Source of the DNA: CAXBDP01 sp963974465
Lineage (GTDB): Bacteria; Bacteroidota; Bacteroidia; Cytophagales; Cyclobacteriaceae
Assembly (NCBI GenBank): GCA_049340005.1
Contig: JBMPIY010000001.1
Length of the DNA stretch: 64,000 nucleotides
Reading direction: 5' to 3' (one strand)
Part shown: piece by piece, positions 17,808-27,127 of the stretch
How positions within the stretch are numbered: position 1 is the first letter of the stretch
How the letters are laid out: the number at the start of each line of letters is the position of its first letter
Made by a program: the position numbers and the translations under genes
The notes under the pieces: model-generated
Seen by the model: the letters and a program-made list of their open reading frames with translations, nothing else
Told to the model about the DNA's origin: nothing
Database searches by the model: none

Positions 17808-17847
17808 TGTTTAAGATTTTTTTGCGAGCCTCAAATTAGTGAAAAGC

Positions 17848-18411
17848 TTACCAAGTAGCCACAGATTGATTAAAAATATCGAATACAATTTGTTCGAATA
17901 TCAAATCGATAAGTCGAGGTTCTTCTGCTGGAAGGGTGGTTTGGCGAGGATCATAGTCGCCAAAAAAGCTAAATTCCTTGTCAAAATTCACCGTTTCGTC
18001 TACAGTATTCTGATAATTTACTCTCACAGAAATGGTCAATCTCATCAAACCGGCTTCATCACCTTGGCCAGCTCTATCAGCCGAAGTAATCGCTTGCGGA
18101 TTATTTCTGTACGATTTGATTTCACCTTCCAAATGTAAATCTCCATTTGATGGCACCAATTGCAGTTGGGTATTTCGCTGAAAATAATCTCTTAGCTTTT
18201 CTGAAAAAATTTGACTCATATTAGACGGACCACCAACAGATTGTGGGTCACTAGCCGACTCGTCAGGAAAATTGCTGATTGAGATAGTTTGAATTTGAGT
18301 ATAATCGATGGAAATCCCTGTAAATGAATAAACACCGCAACCTGTGATAAAAATACTTGATACCACAAGAACTACAATTACACGAAAAACAACATGCTTA
18401 ATTGATTTCAT
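17848..18411 (-). CDS. lptE: LPS assembly lipoprotein, LptE-like
   Basis: Probable outer-membrane lipoprotein that plugs the LptD translocon. The N-terminus is a lipoprotein signal (VVVSSIFITGC, then GVYSFTGISID). The 187-residue product then shows the alternating beta pattern of Bacteroidota LptE proteins (IQTISISNFPDESA, LRDYFQRNTQLQLVPSNGDLHLEGEIKSY). The start overlaps the end of the sigma54-type activator by 14 bases, implying translational coupling. Direct sequence similarity to E. coli LptE is low; the call relies on the lipobox, length and conserved position. Confidence 0.75.
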   Translation of the reverse strand: MKSIKHVVFRVIVVLVVSSIFITGCGVYSFTGISIDYTQIQTISISNFPDESASDPQSVGGPSNMSQIFSEKLRDYFQRNTQLQLVPSNGDLHLEGEIKSYRNNPQAITSADRAGQGDEAGLMRLTISVRVNYQNTVDETVNFDKEFSFFGDYDPRQTTLPAEEPRLIDLIFEQIVFDIFNQSVATW

Positions 18412-19642
18412 ATTGCTTTATCTTTCTGTAAAGTGTTCGTTCTGAAATACCTAAATCGGCAGCGGCGTATTTACGCTTATTGTTATTTCTATTCAAGGCT
18501 TTTATAATCATTTCCTTTTCCTTTTTCTCTAACGAAAGAGATTCATCTTCTTCACTATGCTGGATATCTTCTACCTTTGCTAACTCGTAGTCATCCTCAT
18601 CTTCATCTTTTCTATTACCGATCAGAATTTGAGAATTGCTAGAATCAGTTTGGTTACTAGTAGGTTTGAAATCAAATAACTCAGGGTGATCTCCAATCAT
18701 TTCTCTACCATAGCTATCTTCTTTTAGCAAATTATGTACTAGCTTTTTCAGATCAATTACATCCTTTTTTAAATCAAATAATACCTTGTAGAGAATATCT
18801 CTTTCACTGAAATTTTCCTGACTACTATTGCTGCCTTTGAAAAGGGCAGGCGTACTTGGTGCATTTTCCGGTAAATACTTTAGTAAGCAGGCTTCATCTA
18901 TGTCTCGCTCCATTTCAAGTACAGACATCTGCTCTACTAAGTTTTTCAACTGGCGAATATTACCTGGAAAGCGATATTGCTTAAGTCTGTTTTCAGCAGC
19001 TTCATTAAGTTTAAGCGGTTTCACTCTGTATTTTTCAGAAAAATCTGCTGCAAACTTTTTGAAGAGAAGTATTGAATCATCACCTCTTTCTCGTAAGCTT
19101 GGGACATATATCGGGATGGTGCTTAATCTGTAATAGAGATCCTCTCTGAATTTGCCACTTTCTACAGCACCAATCAAATTGATATTGGTAGCGGCAATTA
19201 CACGCACATCAGTTTTGAGGACTTTGGAAGAACCTACTTTTATAAACTCACCATTTTCTAAGACTCTTAGCAATCTTGCTTGAGTACCCAAAGGCATTTC
19301 GCCGATTTCATCGAGGAAGATAGTACCGCCATTGGTAACTTCAAAATAGCCTTTGCGCGACTCATGAGCACCTGTAAATGAGCCTTTTTCGTGCCCAAAA
19401 AGTTCAGAATCAATTGTTCCTTCAGGAATAGCTCCACAGTTGACAGCAATAAATTGCCCATGCTTGCGATGGCTAAGCTGATGGATGATTTTGGAAAATG
19501 ATTCTTTACCGCTACCACTTTCGCCTGTAATGAGTACTGTCATATCTGTAGCAGCTACTTGTGCAGCTACTTCTATCGCATGATTAAGCTTTGGGGAATG
19601 GCCGATAATTCCAAACCGTTGCTTGATACTTTGTATATCCAA
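18398..19642 (-). CDS. Sigma54-interacting AAA+ transcriptional activator without receiver domain
   Basis: A 414-residue activator of RpoN-dependent promoters. The AAA+ domain starts near residue 10. Walker A is GESGSGKE (about residues 40-47), the sigma54-contact loop is GSFTGA (residues 87-92, one change from the usual GAFTGA), and Walker B is TIFLDE (107-112). A Fis-type helix-turn-helix ends the protein (ALNRNNNKRKYAAADLGISERTLYRKIKQYEIN). There is no N-terminal receiver, GAF or PAS domain, so activity may be set by expression or by a partner. It lies between miaB and lptE. Confidence 0.93.
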   Translation of the reverse strand: MDIQSIKQRFGIIGHSPKLNHAIEVAAQVAATDMTVLITGESGSGKESFSKIIHQLSHRKHGQFIAVNCGAIPEGTIDSELFGHEKGSFTGAHESRKGYFEVTNGGTIFLDEIGEMPLGTQARLLRVLENGEFIKVGSSKVLKTDVRVIAATNINLIGAVESGKFREDLYYRLSTIPIYVPSLRERGDDSILLFKKFAADFSEKYRVKPLKLNEAAENRLKQYRFPGNIRQLKNLVEQMSVLEMERDIDEACLLKYLPENAPSTPALFKGSNSSQENFSERDILYKVLFDLKKDVIDLKKLVHNLLKEDSYGREMIGDHPELFDFKPTSNQTDSSNSQILIGNRKDEDEDDYELAKVEDIQHSEEDESLSLEKKEKEMIIKALNRNNNKRKYAAADLGISERTLYRKIKQYEIN

Positions 19643-19660
19643 GTTGATGGAAATTAATGA

Positions 19661-21130
19661 TTAATCTTCTATTACAGTTCCAAATAAAGTTGCTGCAGAA
19701 CATTCATTCACCAGCACATTTACATATTCTCCTTTTTTGTGATTGCCTTTTGAGAAAATCACTACTTTGTTGGAGGAAGTTCTTCCTTGCAGTTGATCTT
19801 CGGAACGGCGGGAGGGACCTTCTATTAGGATCTTATGAACCTTGCCTACTTCCAACTGATTTCTGTAATGACCGTGTTCTCTCTGTTTTGCGATGATTTC
19901 AGCAAGTCTTCTCTTTTTTACTTCCTCTGGAATATCATCTTCTAGTTTTTTTGCAGCCAAAGTTCCAGGGCGTTCCGAATAGAAGAACATATATGAGAAA
20001 TCGTATTTCACGTAGTCCATCAAAGTCAATGTATCTTGATGTTCTTCTTCTGTTTCTGTACAGAAGCCTGCAATCATATCTGATGAAATGCCACAATCTT
20101 CGCCAATAATTCTGCGGATAGCATCTACTCTATTGATATACCATTCGCGCGTGTAGGTACGGTTCATCAAATCTAGCACACGACTATTGCCACTTTGGGC
20201 TGGTAGATGAATGTAATTGCAGATGTTTTCGTATTTGGCAATCGTTTCTAACACTTGATCCGTAATGTCTTTTGGATGCGAAGTGGAAAACCTCACCCTC
20301 AAATCTGGCGACACCAATGCAACCATTTCAAGTAGGTTTGCGAAGTTTACAATCTCTACTTCCTCCCGCTTTTCTATTTTCTCAAGTTTAGCTTTATTGT
20401 TTTGCTCTGGAGACCATTTGTATGAATCTACATTTTGTCCCAAAAGAGTAACTTCTCTGAATCCTTTTTCAAATAAATCTTTTGCTTCAGATACAATCGA
20501 ATGTGGATCTCTACTTCTTTCTCTTCCTCTTGTAAAAGGTACCACGCAGAATGAACACATATTATCACAGCCACGCATTATGGAAATGAAAGCAGTAATC
20601 CCGTTACTATTCAGTCTTACGGGACTAATATCAGCATAAGTTTCGTCACGAGACAAAAATACATTTACAGCCTTTTGGCCATCATCAGCACTTTGGATAA
20701 GTGTAGGCAAATCGCGATAAGCATCCGGACCGGCAACTATGTCAACAATTTTTTCTTCTTCGAGCAATTGCTCCTTTAGACGCTCAGCCATACAGCCCAA
20801 TACACCAATTACAAGCTCGGGCTTTCTTCTTTTAAGGCTATTGAATTGATGAAGACGAGTTCTTACGGTTTGCTCAGCCTTTTCCCTGATACTACAAGTA
20901 TTTAGAAATATAAGATCTGCTGAATCTGGATCCGATGTAGTATCAAATCCTTCCTTATGCATAATAGAACTCACTATTTCGCTGTCGGAGAAGTTCATCT
21001 GGCAGCCATAGCTTTCTATATATAATTTGCGGTTTTTTCCTGTGTTGGAGTTTTCGGTTGTTTTGATTGTTTCGCAGGCTTCTTGGTTGTTTTCCTGCAA
21101 TACATCCAATGTATTTATAATCTGTGTCAT
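19661..21130 (-). CDS. miaB: tRNA-2-methylthio-N6-dimethylallyladenosine synthase MiaB
   Basis: Radical-SAM methylthiotransferase that adds the 2-methylthio group to i6A37 of tRNA. The 489 residues contain the N-terminal UPF0004 domain with three cluster cysteines (Cys43 in YGCQMNFSD, Cys79 in NTCSIREKA, Cys113 in LGCMAERL), the radical-SAM CxxxCxxC at Cys188, Cys192 and Cys195 (RGCDNMCSFCVVPFTRGRERSR), and a C-terminal TRAM domain. The first 30 residues are a variable extension. It heads the leftward run that continues with the sigma54-type activator 18 bases later. Confidence 0.95.
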   Translation of the reverse strand: MTQIINTLDVLQENNQEACETIKTTENSNTGKNRKLYIESYGCQMNFSDSEIVSSIMHKEGFDTTSDPDSADLIFLNTCSIREKAEQTVRTRLHQFNSLKRRKPELVIGVLGCMAERLKEQLLEEEKIVDIVAGPDAYRDLPTLIQSADDGQKAVNVFLSRDETYADISPVRLNSNGITAFISIMRGCDNMCSFCVVPFTRGRERSRDPHSIVSEAKDLFEKGFREVTLLGQNVDSYKWSPEQNNKAKLEKIEKREEVEIVNFANLLEMVALVSPDLRVRFSTSHPKDITDQVLETIAKYENICNYIHLPAQSGNSRVLDLMNRTYTREWYINRVDAIRRIIGEDCGISSDMIAGFCTETEEEHQDTLTLMDYVKYDFSYMFFYSERPGTLAAKKLEDDIPEEVKKRRLAEIIAKQREHGHYRNQLEVGKVHKILIEGPSRRSEDQLQGRTSSNKVVIFSKGNHKKGEYVNVLVNECSAATLFGTVIED

Positions 21131-21158
21131 GCGTATACTGTGTCCAATTTTCCAATTG

Positions 21159-21166
21159 CAAAGATA
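21159..21166 (-). promoter_or_regulatory. Possible -7 element (TATCTTTG) of miaB
   Basis: On the minus strand TATCTTTG matches TAnnTTTG and lies 29 bases before the miaB start codon. No TTG is found at the expected upstream distance, so this is a partial match. Confidence 0.35.
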
Positions 21167-21198
21167 AGGATAATTGATAAGAATGACAGAATGACAGA

Positions 21199-22482
21199 TT
21201 AATCTTCCTTAATTTTTACGTCTAATATTTTTTGAATTGAACGAGTTTTTAGCAAACATTCCTCATATTCTTGTTCAGCTACAGAATCCCAAGTTATGGC
21301 ACTGCCAGCTTGCCATGAGATTTTTTGTGATTCGCTAGAATAATAGATACTTCTGATAATCACATTGAAATCGAAATTGCCATTGGGCAGAAAGAATCCA
21401 GCGGCACCTGAAAAGATACTTCGTTTAGCATTTTCATAGTGTTCAATCATTTTCATAGCCATGATTTTTGGAGCGCCAGTCATGCTTCCCATAGGGAATG
21501 CCAATTCGATTGCCTCTAAAGGACTTCTATCTGGAGAAAGGCGGGAGGTAATGGTCGAAATCATTTGATGGACTTGATCGAAGCTATAGATTTTGAATAA
21601 TTCTTCAGCCTCGATACTGCCTAAAATGGAGGAACGCGTGAGATCATTGCGAACTAAATCTACAATCATCATATTCTCGGCAATTTCCTTTTCACTCTCT
21701 TGCAATTGCTTTTTGAGAGTCTCATCTTCAGTATTATCATTGCCACGTCTGATTGTGCCTTTTATGGGTTGAGAAATAAGTTTTCCATTCTCATATTTTA
21801 GAAATCTTTCTGGTGATGCACATACCAAATAATCTAATTCCATTTTCAGTAAGCAGGAAAATGGCATTGGAGATTCCTTGCTCAATTGCCAATATGCTTG
21901 AATAGGATCAAAAGCTTGTGCTATGGAGCTGAATTCGATACAGAAATTCAATTCATAAAAATCACCTTCTAAAATATGCTGTCTGATTTTCTCTACTTTT
22001 TCTAGATATTCAGTTCTACTCATATTCATCGAAACCTCTGCAATTTTACTTTGAGTAAATGGAATAGATTGCGCCAAAATCGATTCAAAAACCTCATCTG
22101 GATGAGAGGAAGTAATTTCTACAAAATCAGATTTTACGGAAACTATAACTTCAGCTTCGAAGAAAAATAACTTTGGAAAGGAATGATAACTTGGGTTTTC
22201 ACTTTCTAAATCCTCCAATTCATTTTTCAAATCATACCCGAAAAAGCCCGCTAGGTGAATTCCTTTGTCTATAAATTTTTGTAATTGTGGAAAGGAGGGA
22301 AGATCGGGATTGATATTGCATGCTTTCCCAGCCATCAAGACTTTGGGGAAACTTTTGTGGGGATATTCAATTCCATGACCATTGTAAAAGCCAAAGCATG
22401 GATGATTGTGATTTGCCCAATAGCAAGCTTTCTTCCAAAAGTTAGAATCAGATGTTGAGTAGCTTTTTGTCAATGGGCTCAA
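21199..22482 (-). CDS. pabB: Aminodeoxychorismate synthase component I
   Basis: Chorismate-utilising enzyme of para-aminobenzoate and folate synthesis. The 427 residues end in the chorismate-binding domain: FYELNFCIEF, YLVCASPERFL, PIKGTIRRG, DLVRNDLTR, FPMGSMTGAPKIMAM and the C-terminal QAGSAITWDSVAEQEYEECLLK. Lys241 in PIKGT is the feature that separates PabB from anthranilate synthase (which has PIAGT). The N-terminal half is divergent, as in other Bacteroidota PabB. The glutaminase partner is not in this window. It lies 68 bases before miaB. Confidence 0.88.
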   Translation of the reverse strand: MSPLTKSYSTSDSNFWKKACYWANHNHPCFGFYNGHGIEYPHKSFPKVLMAGKACNINPDLPSFPQLQKFIDKGIHLAGFFGYDLKNELEDLESENPSYHSFPKLFFFEAEVIVSVKSDFVEITSSHPDEVFESILAQSIPFTQSKIAEVSMNMSRTEYLEKVEKIRQHILEGDFYELNFCIEFSSIAQAFDPIQAYWQLSKESPMPFSCLLKMELDYLVCASPERFLKYENGKLISQPIKGTIRRGNDNTEDETLKKQLQESEKEIAENMMIVDLVRNDLTRSSILGSIEAEELFKIYSFDQVHQMISTITSRLSPDRSPLEAIELAFPMGSMTGAPKIMAMKMIEHYENAKRSIFSGAAGFFLPNGNFDFNVIIRSIYYSSESQKISWQAGSAITWDSVAEQEYEECLLKTRSIQKILDVKIKED

Positions 22483-22499
22483 ATTTTCTGTAAAAATAG

Positions 22500-22525
22500 A
22501 AAAGGCCGGATAAATCCGACCTTTT
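22500..22525 (-). terminator. Terminator after the YceI gene
   Basis: On the minus strand AAGGTCGGAT pairs with ATCCGGCCTT (one G-T pair) and is followed by TTTTC. It lies between the YceI gene and pabB. Confidence 0.75.
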
Positions 22526-22551
22526 CAAGTATTTCTTTATGAAACTAAAAC

Positions 22552-23280
22552 TTATCTAGCTACTAATTCGAAGCCTACATTCACAGTATTGTAAATGAAA
22601 CCGTCTTTTAGTTTATCAGCTACGTTAGCTTCATTATTGTATTGTAAACCCCAATCAGTACGATTGATGTTGAATTTAGCAGCAGCTGCTACTTGTCCAT
22701 CAATTACTTGCACTCGAGCTGGAAAAGTTATGTTTTTAGTAGTTCCTCTCATTGTAAGGTTACCAGAAACCATGTGAGTCGGATTGTCAATGATGTGTTC
22801 GTCAGCTTCCAGAGGTGTATTTTCTGTTTCGAACTCATCATTCACAACTAATTGTGTTTGATCATAAGGGCTTAATGAAGTGATAGTGAATTCAGCAGTC
22901 GGGAATTCTTCAGCACTGAAAAAATCATCTGACATTAAGTGACCTCTTAATTTACCGTGACTTTCAGAACCTTCTGGCATATCTAATACAGTAAGCGAAG
23001 TAATGTCTATCGTAAAGTTGCCGCCTGTGATTTCAGTCCCTTGTAATGCAACATTACCGTCCGTTACACTGATTGTTCCATTGTGTTTACCGGTTGGCTT
23101 GCTACCGATCCAAGTGATTTCGCTGCTCATAGGATCAACGCTTAGCATTGTTGCTTCTGCAGCTACTTCTTGTACTTCCTGTGCTTCGGTAGTTTCGGCT
23201 GTGTTTCCTTGGTTATCGCCACATGAGGTAAATGCAAACATTCCACCTACTGCAATAATCGCTAAAATTTGTTTTGTCAT
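22552..23280 (-). CDS. YceI-family lipoprotein
   Basis: Periplasmic or outer-membrane protein with a YceI beta-barrel fold that binds isoprenoid-type lipids in known members. I chose the ATG at 23280 (MTKQILAIIAVGGMFAFTSCGDNQ), which gives a clean lipoprotein signal with Cys20; an upstream in-frame ATG at 23328 would spoil it. The domain runs from ATMLSVDPMSSEITWIGSKPTGKHNGTISV to the end, with HGKLRGHLMSDDFFSAEEFPTAEFTIT, VSGNLTMRGTTKNITFPA and NRTDWGLQYNNE as family motifs. It stands alone with its own terminator. Confidence 0.9.
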   Translation of the reverse strand: MTKQILAIIAVGGMFAFTSCGDNQGNTAETTEAQEVQEVAAEATMLSVDPMSSEITWIGSKPTGKHNGTISVTDGNVALQGTEITGGNFTIDITSLTVLDMPEGSESHGKLRGHLMSDDFFSAEEFPTAEFTITSLSPYDQTQLVVNDEFETENTPLEADEHIIDNPTHMVSGNLTMRGTTKNITFPARVQVIDGQVAAAAKFNINRTDWGLQYNNEANVADKLKDGFIYNTVNVGFELVAR

Positions 23281-23389
23281 GGTTCTTTTTTTGTTTTGTA
23301 TGATTTGTATTAGATGTTTATACATCAATTGTACGTAAAACGAATGACTCTTATAATTTGTTCAACTATTTGGTAAAATAATTTTTGGT

Positions 23390-23914
23390 ATGGCATTAAT
23401 AAAAAAGGTTGAAGGAATAAGCCCTGAGTTTGGTGAGAATTGCTATTTGGCTGAAAATGCTACAATAGTAGGAAAAGTGAAAATGGGCAAGGATTGCAGT
23501 ATTTGGTTTAACGCAGTGGTACGGGGGGATGTAAATGATATTACCATTGGTGATGCAACTAATATTCAAGATGGTGCAGTGATCCATGCTACTTACCAAA
23601 AGGCAGCGACATATATTGGTAATAATGTATCCATTGGTCATAACGCTATAGTGCATGGTTGCACTATTCATGACAAAGTATTGATTGGAATGGGGGCAAT
23701 TGTAATGGATAATGCTGTAGTGGGTGAAGGAGCTGTAATTGCTGCTGGTGCGGTAGTTACACAAGGAACTATTGTGGAGCCTAATTCCATTTATGCTGGA
23801 ATGCCCGCCAAGAAGATAAAAGATGTCAGTTCCGAAATGGCGGCTTCATTTCTCCAAACCTCCCGCAATTATATCATGTATGCAGACTGGTTTAGGGACA
23901 ATCAGAATGGATAG
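23390..23914 (+). CDS. Gamma-carbonic anhydrase family hexapeptide-repeat protein
   Basis: A left-handed beta-helix trimer of 174 residues related to gamma carbonic anhydrase, YrdA and PaaY. Hexapeptide repeats run from about residue 15 to 140 (ATIVGKVKMGKDCSIWFNAVVRGDVNDITIGD, GNNVSIGHNAIVHGC, GMGAIVMDNAVVGEGAVIAAGAVV). Three candidate zinc histidines are present (VIHAT, IGHNAIVHG). Function within the family varies and cannot be fixed from sequence. The 3' end overlaps the converging BamA-like gene by 13 bases. Confidence 0.88.
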   Translation: MALIKKVEGISPEFGENCYLAENATIVGKVKMGKDCSIWFNAVVRGDVNDITIGDATNIQDGAVIHATYQKAATYIGNNVSIGHNAIVHGCTIHDKVLIGMGAIVMDNAVVGEGAVIAAGAVVTQGTIVEPNSIYAGMPAKKIKDVSSEMAASFLQTSRNYIMYADWFRDNQNG

Positions 23915-26400
23915 CCAATGGCAATATTCCAGACTGTTTGATTTTTTACTCCGAAAGGTCTTTTCCAAGATAGATTTCTGATTACCCATCTTTCGCCAGG
24001 ATTTTGTGCTGGGTCATAGGTTTTAATCCCAGCATCAAACCTTAAAACCAAAAAATCGAAATCTAAACGCAAACCTAGTCCAGTACCAATGGCAATTTCG
24101 CTGAGAAAATCATCCGCATTGAATCTACCTCCTTCTACAGGTTCTGTTTTTACATACCATACATTGCCTGCATCTACAAATAAAGCACCTTGTACGAAGC
24201 TAAATAAATGCTGTCGGATCTCCGCACTAGCTTCAAGTAACATTTCACCTGGCTGCTCAAATCTGTAATCTGGCTTGCCATCTTCGCCACGGAATACAAA
24301 AGAGCCCGGACCTAATCGGCGTGGTGCCCATGCTCTAATACTATTACTACCACCCGCAAAAAAGTATTTTTCGTATGGAAGAACTTCACTGCCACCATAA
24401 GTCAATGCCAAACCAGAATTCACCCGCCAAGCAAATTGAGTTCCCCTGTTTATTGGAATATGGTTTCTATATTCTACTTGACCTTTTAGAAATTGAAATG
24501 GAAAAAGACCTAAATCATTTTCGATCACATTTCTATATAGATTTAAAAATGTACCTGTGCTTTCGAAATAGGCTCTAATCATTGAAGACTTCGTTTCCTT
24601 ATTTCCGTAATTATTGAAATTGAAGATCGCCTGCGCATTCATATTACTAGAGAAGGAAGTCCTGAACGAGAAAATTAGGTTATTTCCTGCAGCCGCTAAT
24701 TCATCCAATCTATCGGAAAAGTCGCCAGATTTAATTTGTGATTCAATTATACTTACATCTAACAAATTAACTGTGAAGCTATGGTTTTTAGAAGTAAGCC
24801 ACTGATAGCCAAAAGAAGCGTTGATATTATTACGGTTATACTCAGGTCTATTGATATAATTAAATCCGGTAGAAAGTCTAGTTCGAGGATTTGTATTTCC
24901 AAAATATCTTGTGAGTCGTCGACCAAAGGGAATGGCAAAGCCAGGTAATGTTAGACTAAGATTTGCTCCATATTCTAAGCTTTTGTACACGCTTTCTTGA
25001 GTTGCCGCACCAGCTACACCTTCTACAGCAAACCTTCCGCTAAACTCTAATATACCAAGCGTTTTCAGCACGTTTCGATCTCTTACAGTGAAATTGACCA
25101 TCGGACCTGGAAGTCCTTGTGTTACGTTGACGCCTGTTTCAGTCGAAATCTGCCATTTGGGTAATGGACTTGTATAAATAGTTGCAAGCATATTATTGCC
25201 TGTAGTATCATAAACTATATTGGCAAACTTGAATAGATCGAGATTAAAAAGCTGACGCTGAGTATTGAAAGTCTTCAATCTGCTATAGGGTTCATCGGGT
25301 CTTATTAGAACTCTGTTGTCCAATATTCGCTCGTTGTACTTGCGCTTATAGTATTGGTAGGTAATATCATTAAGCGTGTATGTTTCTCTTTCTCCAGTTA
25401 ATCCAACATCTGCATCGGTAATAAATACTACGCTATCGACTTCAAAGTATTTATGATTCTTGCGGCCTTGTGGATTACTAATTTTTATTTCGGTAGCAAT
25501 ACCATTTTGCGTCCACGTTGAGTCAATATTGTATTCGATGTATTGTTTACTAAAATCAAAATAACCATTGTTACGAAGTAAATCTTCTAAGCGATCGCGT
25601 TCATTATTAAAAAGCTCTTGCTGATATCTTTGGCCTACTTTTAAAATTCGATTGTCATTATTTTCGAATACTAAGGTTCTTACCGCCGAGTCAGGAATAG
25701 TATAAAAAATACTATCAAGAGTGTATGGCTCTGTCTCATTAATGTTGAATGTTAAATAGAGCCGTTTTCCCTTTGTGGTTGTGTCATATTCAACAGTAGC
25801 ATTGAAAAATCCTTCAGAAAAATAATGTAATCTGAGTTGTTCTTTACTGTCTTCTGTGAGTAGGCTGTCATAAATGGCGGGAGGTTCGCCTCTTCTCATT
25901 AGAAAATTACCCTCTTCCAATTTTCTTTCAAGTCGCTGAAGTTTGTTGTCACGTTTTCTTTCCAATTTCACTTCTTTTCGCGTATTGTCCCCTGCTTCTT
26001 CAATTTTGGCGTCATACTTAGCTTTTACATCTTCAATCTTTTGCTCAACCTTAGCTGTGTCGAAGCTACTTAAACCTACTTGATAAGACCATACTGGAAT
26101 AGAAATGGGCAAAAGAGGAACTCTACCGTTGGGTTGTTGTAGTAATAAATCATCCAAATCCTCCGTGTCGAATGATTCATTGCCATTTATTTCCTGACTG
26201 TAAAGTAAATATTCGTTTTCTTTGAGTTGTTTTGTGCCGAGGCAGGAGCTCAATAGGATAGGTAATGAAAAAAGCAAAAGCCCATTTCGGAATAATGTAG
26301 TCTTGAAAAATTTATTTGCGATGATATCTAAGAATTTATTGAAATTAGCCAACTCTCTGCAATTAAAGAAATACAGAACCCAAGAGCAATCCTTCCTCAT
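23902..26400 (-). CDS. BamA/TamA-like outer-membrane lipoprotein
   Basis: An 832-residue outer-membrane protein of the Omp85 superfamily. After an unusually long N-region comes a lipobox (LLLFSLPILLSSC). Residues around 90-380 form POTRA-like periplasmic domains with a charged coiled-coil insert. The C-terminal half is a 16-strand barrel with the typical surface-antigen end (NSIRAWAPRRLGPG, EASAEIRQHLFSFVQGALFVDAGNVW, GLGLRLDFDFLVLRFD and a terminal aromatic YPF). The only in-frame ATG (26400) lies inside the divergent methyltransferase gene, so the true start is uncertain. Likely role: outer-membrane protein or lipid insertion or export. Confidence 0.83.
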   Translation of the reverse strand: MRKDCSWVLYFFNCRELANFNKFLDIIANKFFKTTLFRNGLLLFSLPILLSSCLGTKQLKENEYLLYSQEINGNESFDTEDLDDLLLQQPNGRVPLLPISIPVWSYQVGLSSFDTAKVEQKIEDVKAKYDAKIEEAGDNTRKEVKLERKRDNKLQRLERKLEEGNFLMRRGEPPAIYDSLLTEDSKEQLRLHYFSEGFFNATVEYDTTTKGKRLYLTFNINETEPYTLDSIFYTIPDSAVRTLVFENNDNRILKVGQRYQQELFNNERDRLEDLLRNNGYFDFSKQYIEYNIDSTWTQNGIATEIKISNPQGRKNHKYFEVDSVVFITDADVGLTGERETYTLNDITYQYYKRKYNERILDNRVLIRPDEPYSRLKTFNTQRQLFNLDLFKFANIVYDTTGNNMLATIYTSPLPKWQISTETGVNVTQGLPGPMVNFTVRDRNVLKTLGILEFSGRFAVEGVAGAATQESVYKSLEYGANLSLTLPGFAIPFGRRLTRYFGNTNPRTRLSTGFNYINRPEYNRNNINASFGYQWLTSKNHSFTVNLLDVSIIESQIKSGDFSDRLDELAAAGNNLIFSFRTSFSSNMNAQAIFNFNNYGNKETKSSMIRAYFESTGTFLNLYRNVIENDLGLFPFQFLKGQVEYRNHIPINRGTQFAWRVNSGLALTYGGSEVLPYEKYFFAGGSNSIRAWAPRRLGPGSFVFRGEDGKPDYRFEQPGEMLLEASAEIRQHLFSFVQGALFVDAGNVWYVKTEPVEGGRFNADDFLSEIAIGTGLGLRLDFDFLVLRFDAGIKTYDPAQNPGERWVIRNLSWKRPFGVKNQTVWNIAIGYPF

Positions 26401-27067
26401 AGAAGGTGGAAAAAGTGTTCAAGAATTACTCAATTCTCATTTTAAAATTACACACCTATTTGTAACGGATGTATTTGCTCAACAGTTTGAAAAACAAATA
26501 TCCGAAAATCCAGCTGAGCTTCATCTATGCAATGAGAAAGATTTAGAAAAAATCGGCACTTTCAAAACAAATAATGCTGCAGTTGCCATTGCAAAGATTC
26601 CCGCAAATGAAAAGTTTGAGATCAAGAACGAATGGGTTTTAGCCTTAGACGATATTCGTGATCCAGGTAATTTAGGTACGATAATACGAATTGCCGATTG
26701 GTATGGAATCACCAAAATCCTATGCTCAAGCAATACAGTGGATGTTTATAATCCCAAAGTGATCAATAGCTCGATGGGTTCGTTTTTGAGAGTAAAGCTT
26801 TTCTATACCGATTTAGCTGTGTATCTAAACCAATTAAATATACCGATTTTGGGTGCATTCTTGGACGGAGAAAATGCTCATAAAATCAATTATCCTAATG
26901 CCGGAGTATTAGTAATTGGCAATGAATCGGAGGGGATAAGCAGAGAAGTTGCCAAATTTATTTCTCAAAAAGTAAATATCCCTCGTTTTGGTGGAGCAGA
27001 ATCATTGAATGCTGGAATTGCAACAGCCGTTTTGCTCGATAATATTGTAAAGTCCAACACTCAATAA
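26321..27067 (+). CDS. TrmH/SpoU-family 23S rRNA or tRNA 2'-O-methyltransferase
   Basis: SAM-dependent ribose methyltransferase with a knotted SPOUT fold. I chose the ATG at 26321 (MISKNLLKLANSLQLKKYRTQEQSFLIEGGKSV), which matches family N-termini and gives 248 residues. The N-terminal substrate-binding domain is followed by the three SpoU motifs: ALDDIRDPGNLGTIIRIADWYG, GVLVIGNESEGI and FGGAESLNAGIATAVLLDNI. Its first 80 bases overlap the 5' end of the divergent BamA-like gene. The RNA target is not determined. Confidence 0.88.
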   Translation: MISKNLLKLANSLQLKKYRTQEQSFLIEGGKSVQELLNSHFKITHLFVTDVFAQQFEKQISENPAELHLCNEKDLEKIGTFKTNNAAVAIAKIPANEKFEIKNEWVLALDDIRDPGNLGTIIRIADWYGITKILCSSNTVDVYNPKVINSSMGSFLRVKLFYTDLAVYLNQLNIPILGAFLDGENAHKINYPNAGVLVIGNESEGISREVAKFISQKVNIPRFGGAESLNAGIATAVLLDNIVKSNTQ

Positions 27068-27073
27068 AATGAA

Positions 27074-27107
27074 AATAGCTCTCCTAAATTGATTCAGAAG
27101 AGCTATT
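27074..27107. terminator. Hairpin between converging methyltransferase and acylase genes
   Basis: AATAGCTCT pairs perfectly with AGAGCTATT around a 16-base loop. A T-rich stretch follows on the plus strand and A-rich sequence precedes it, so it may act in both directions. Confidence 0.6.
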
Positions 27108-27127
27108 AATTCTTGCTTTTGATTTTA

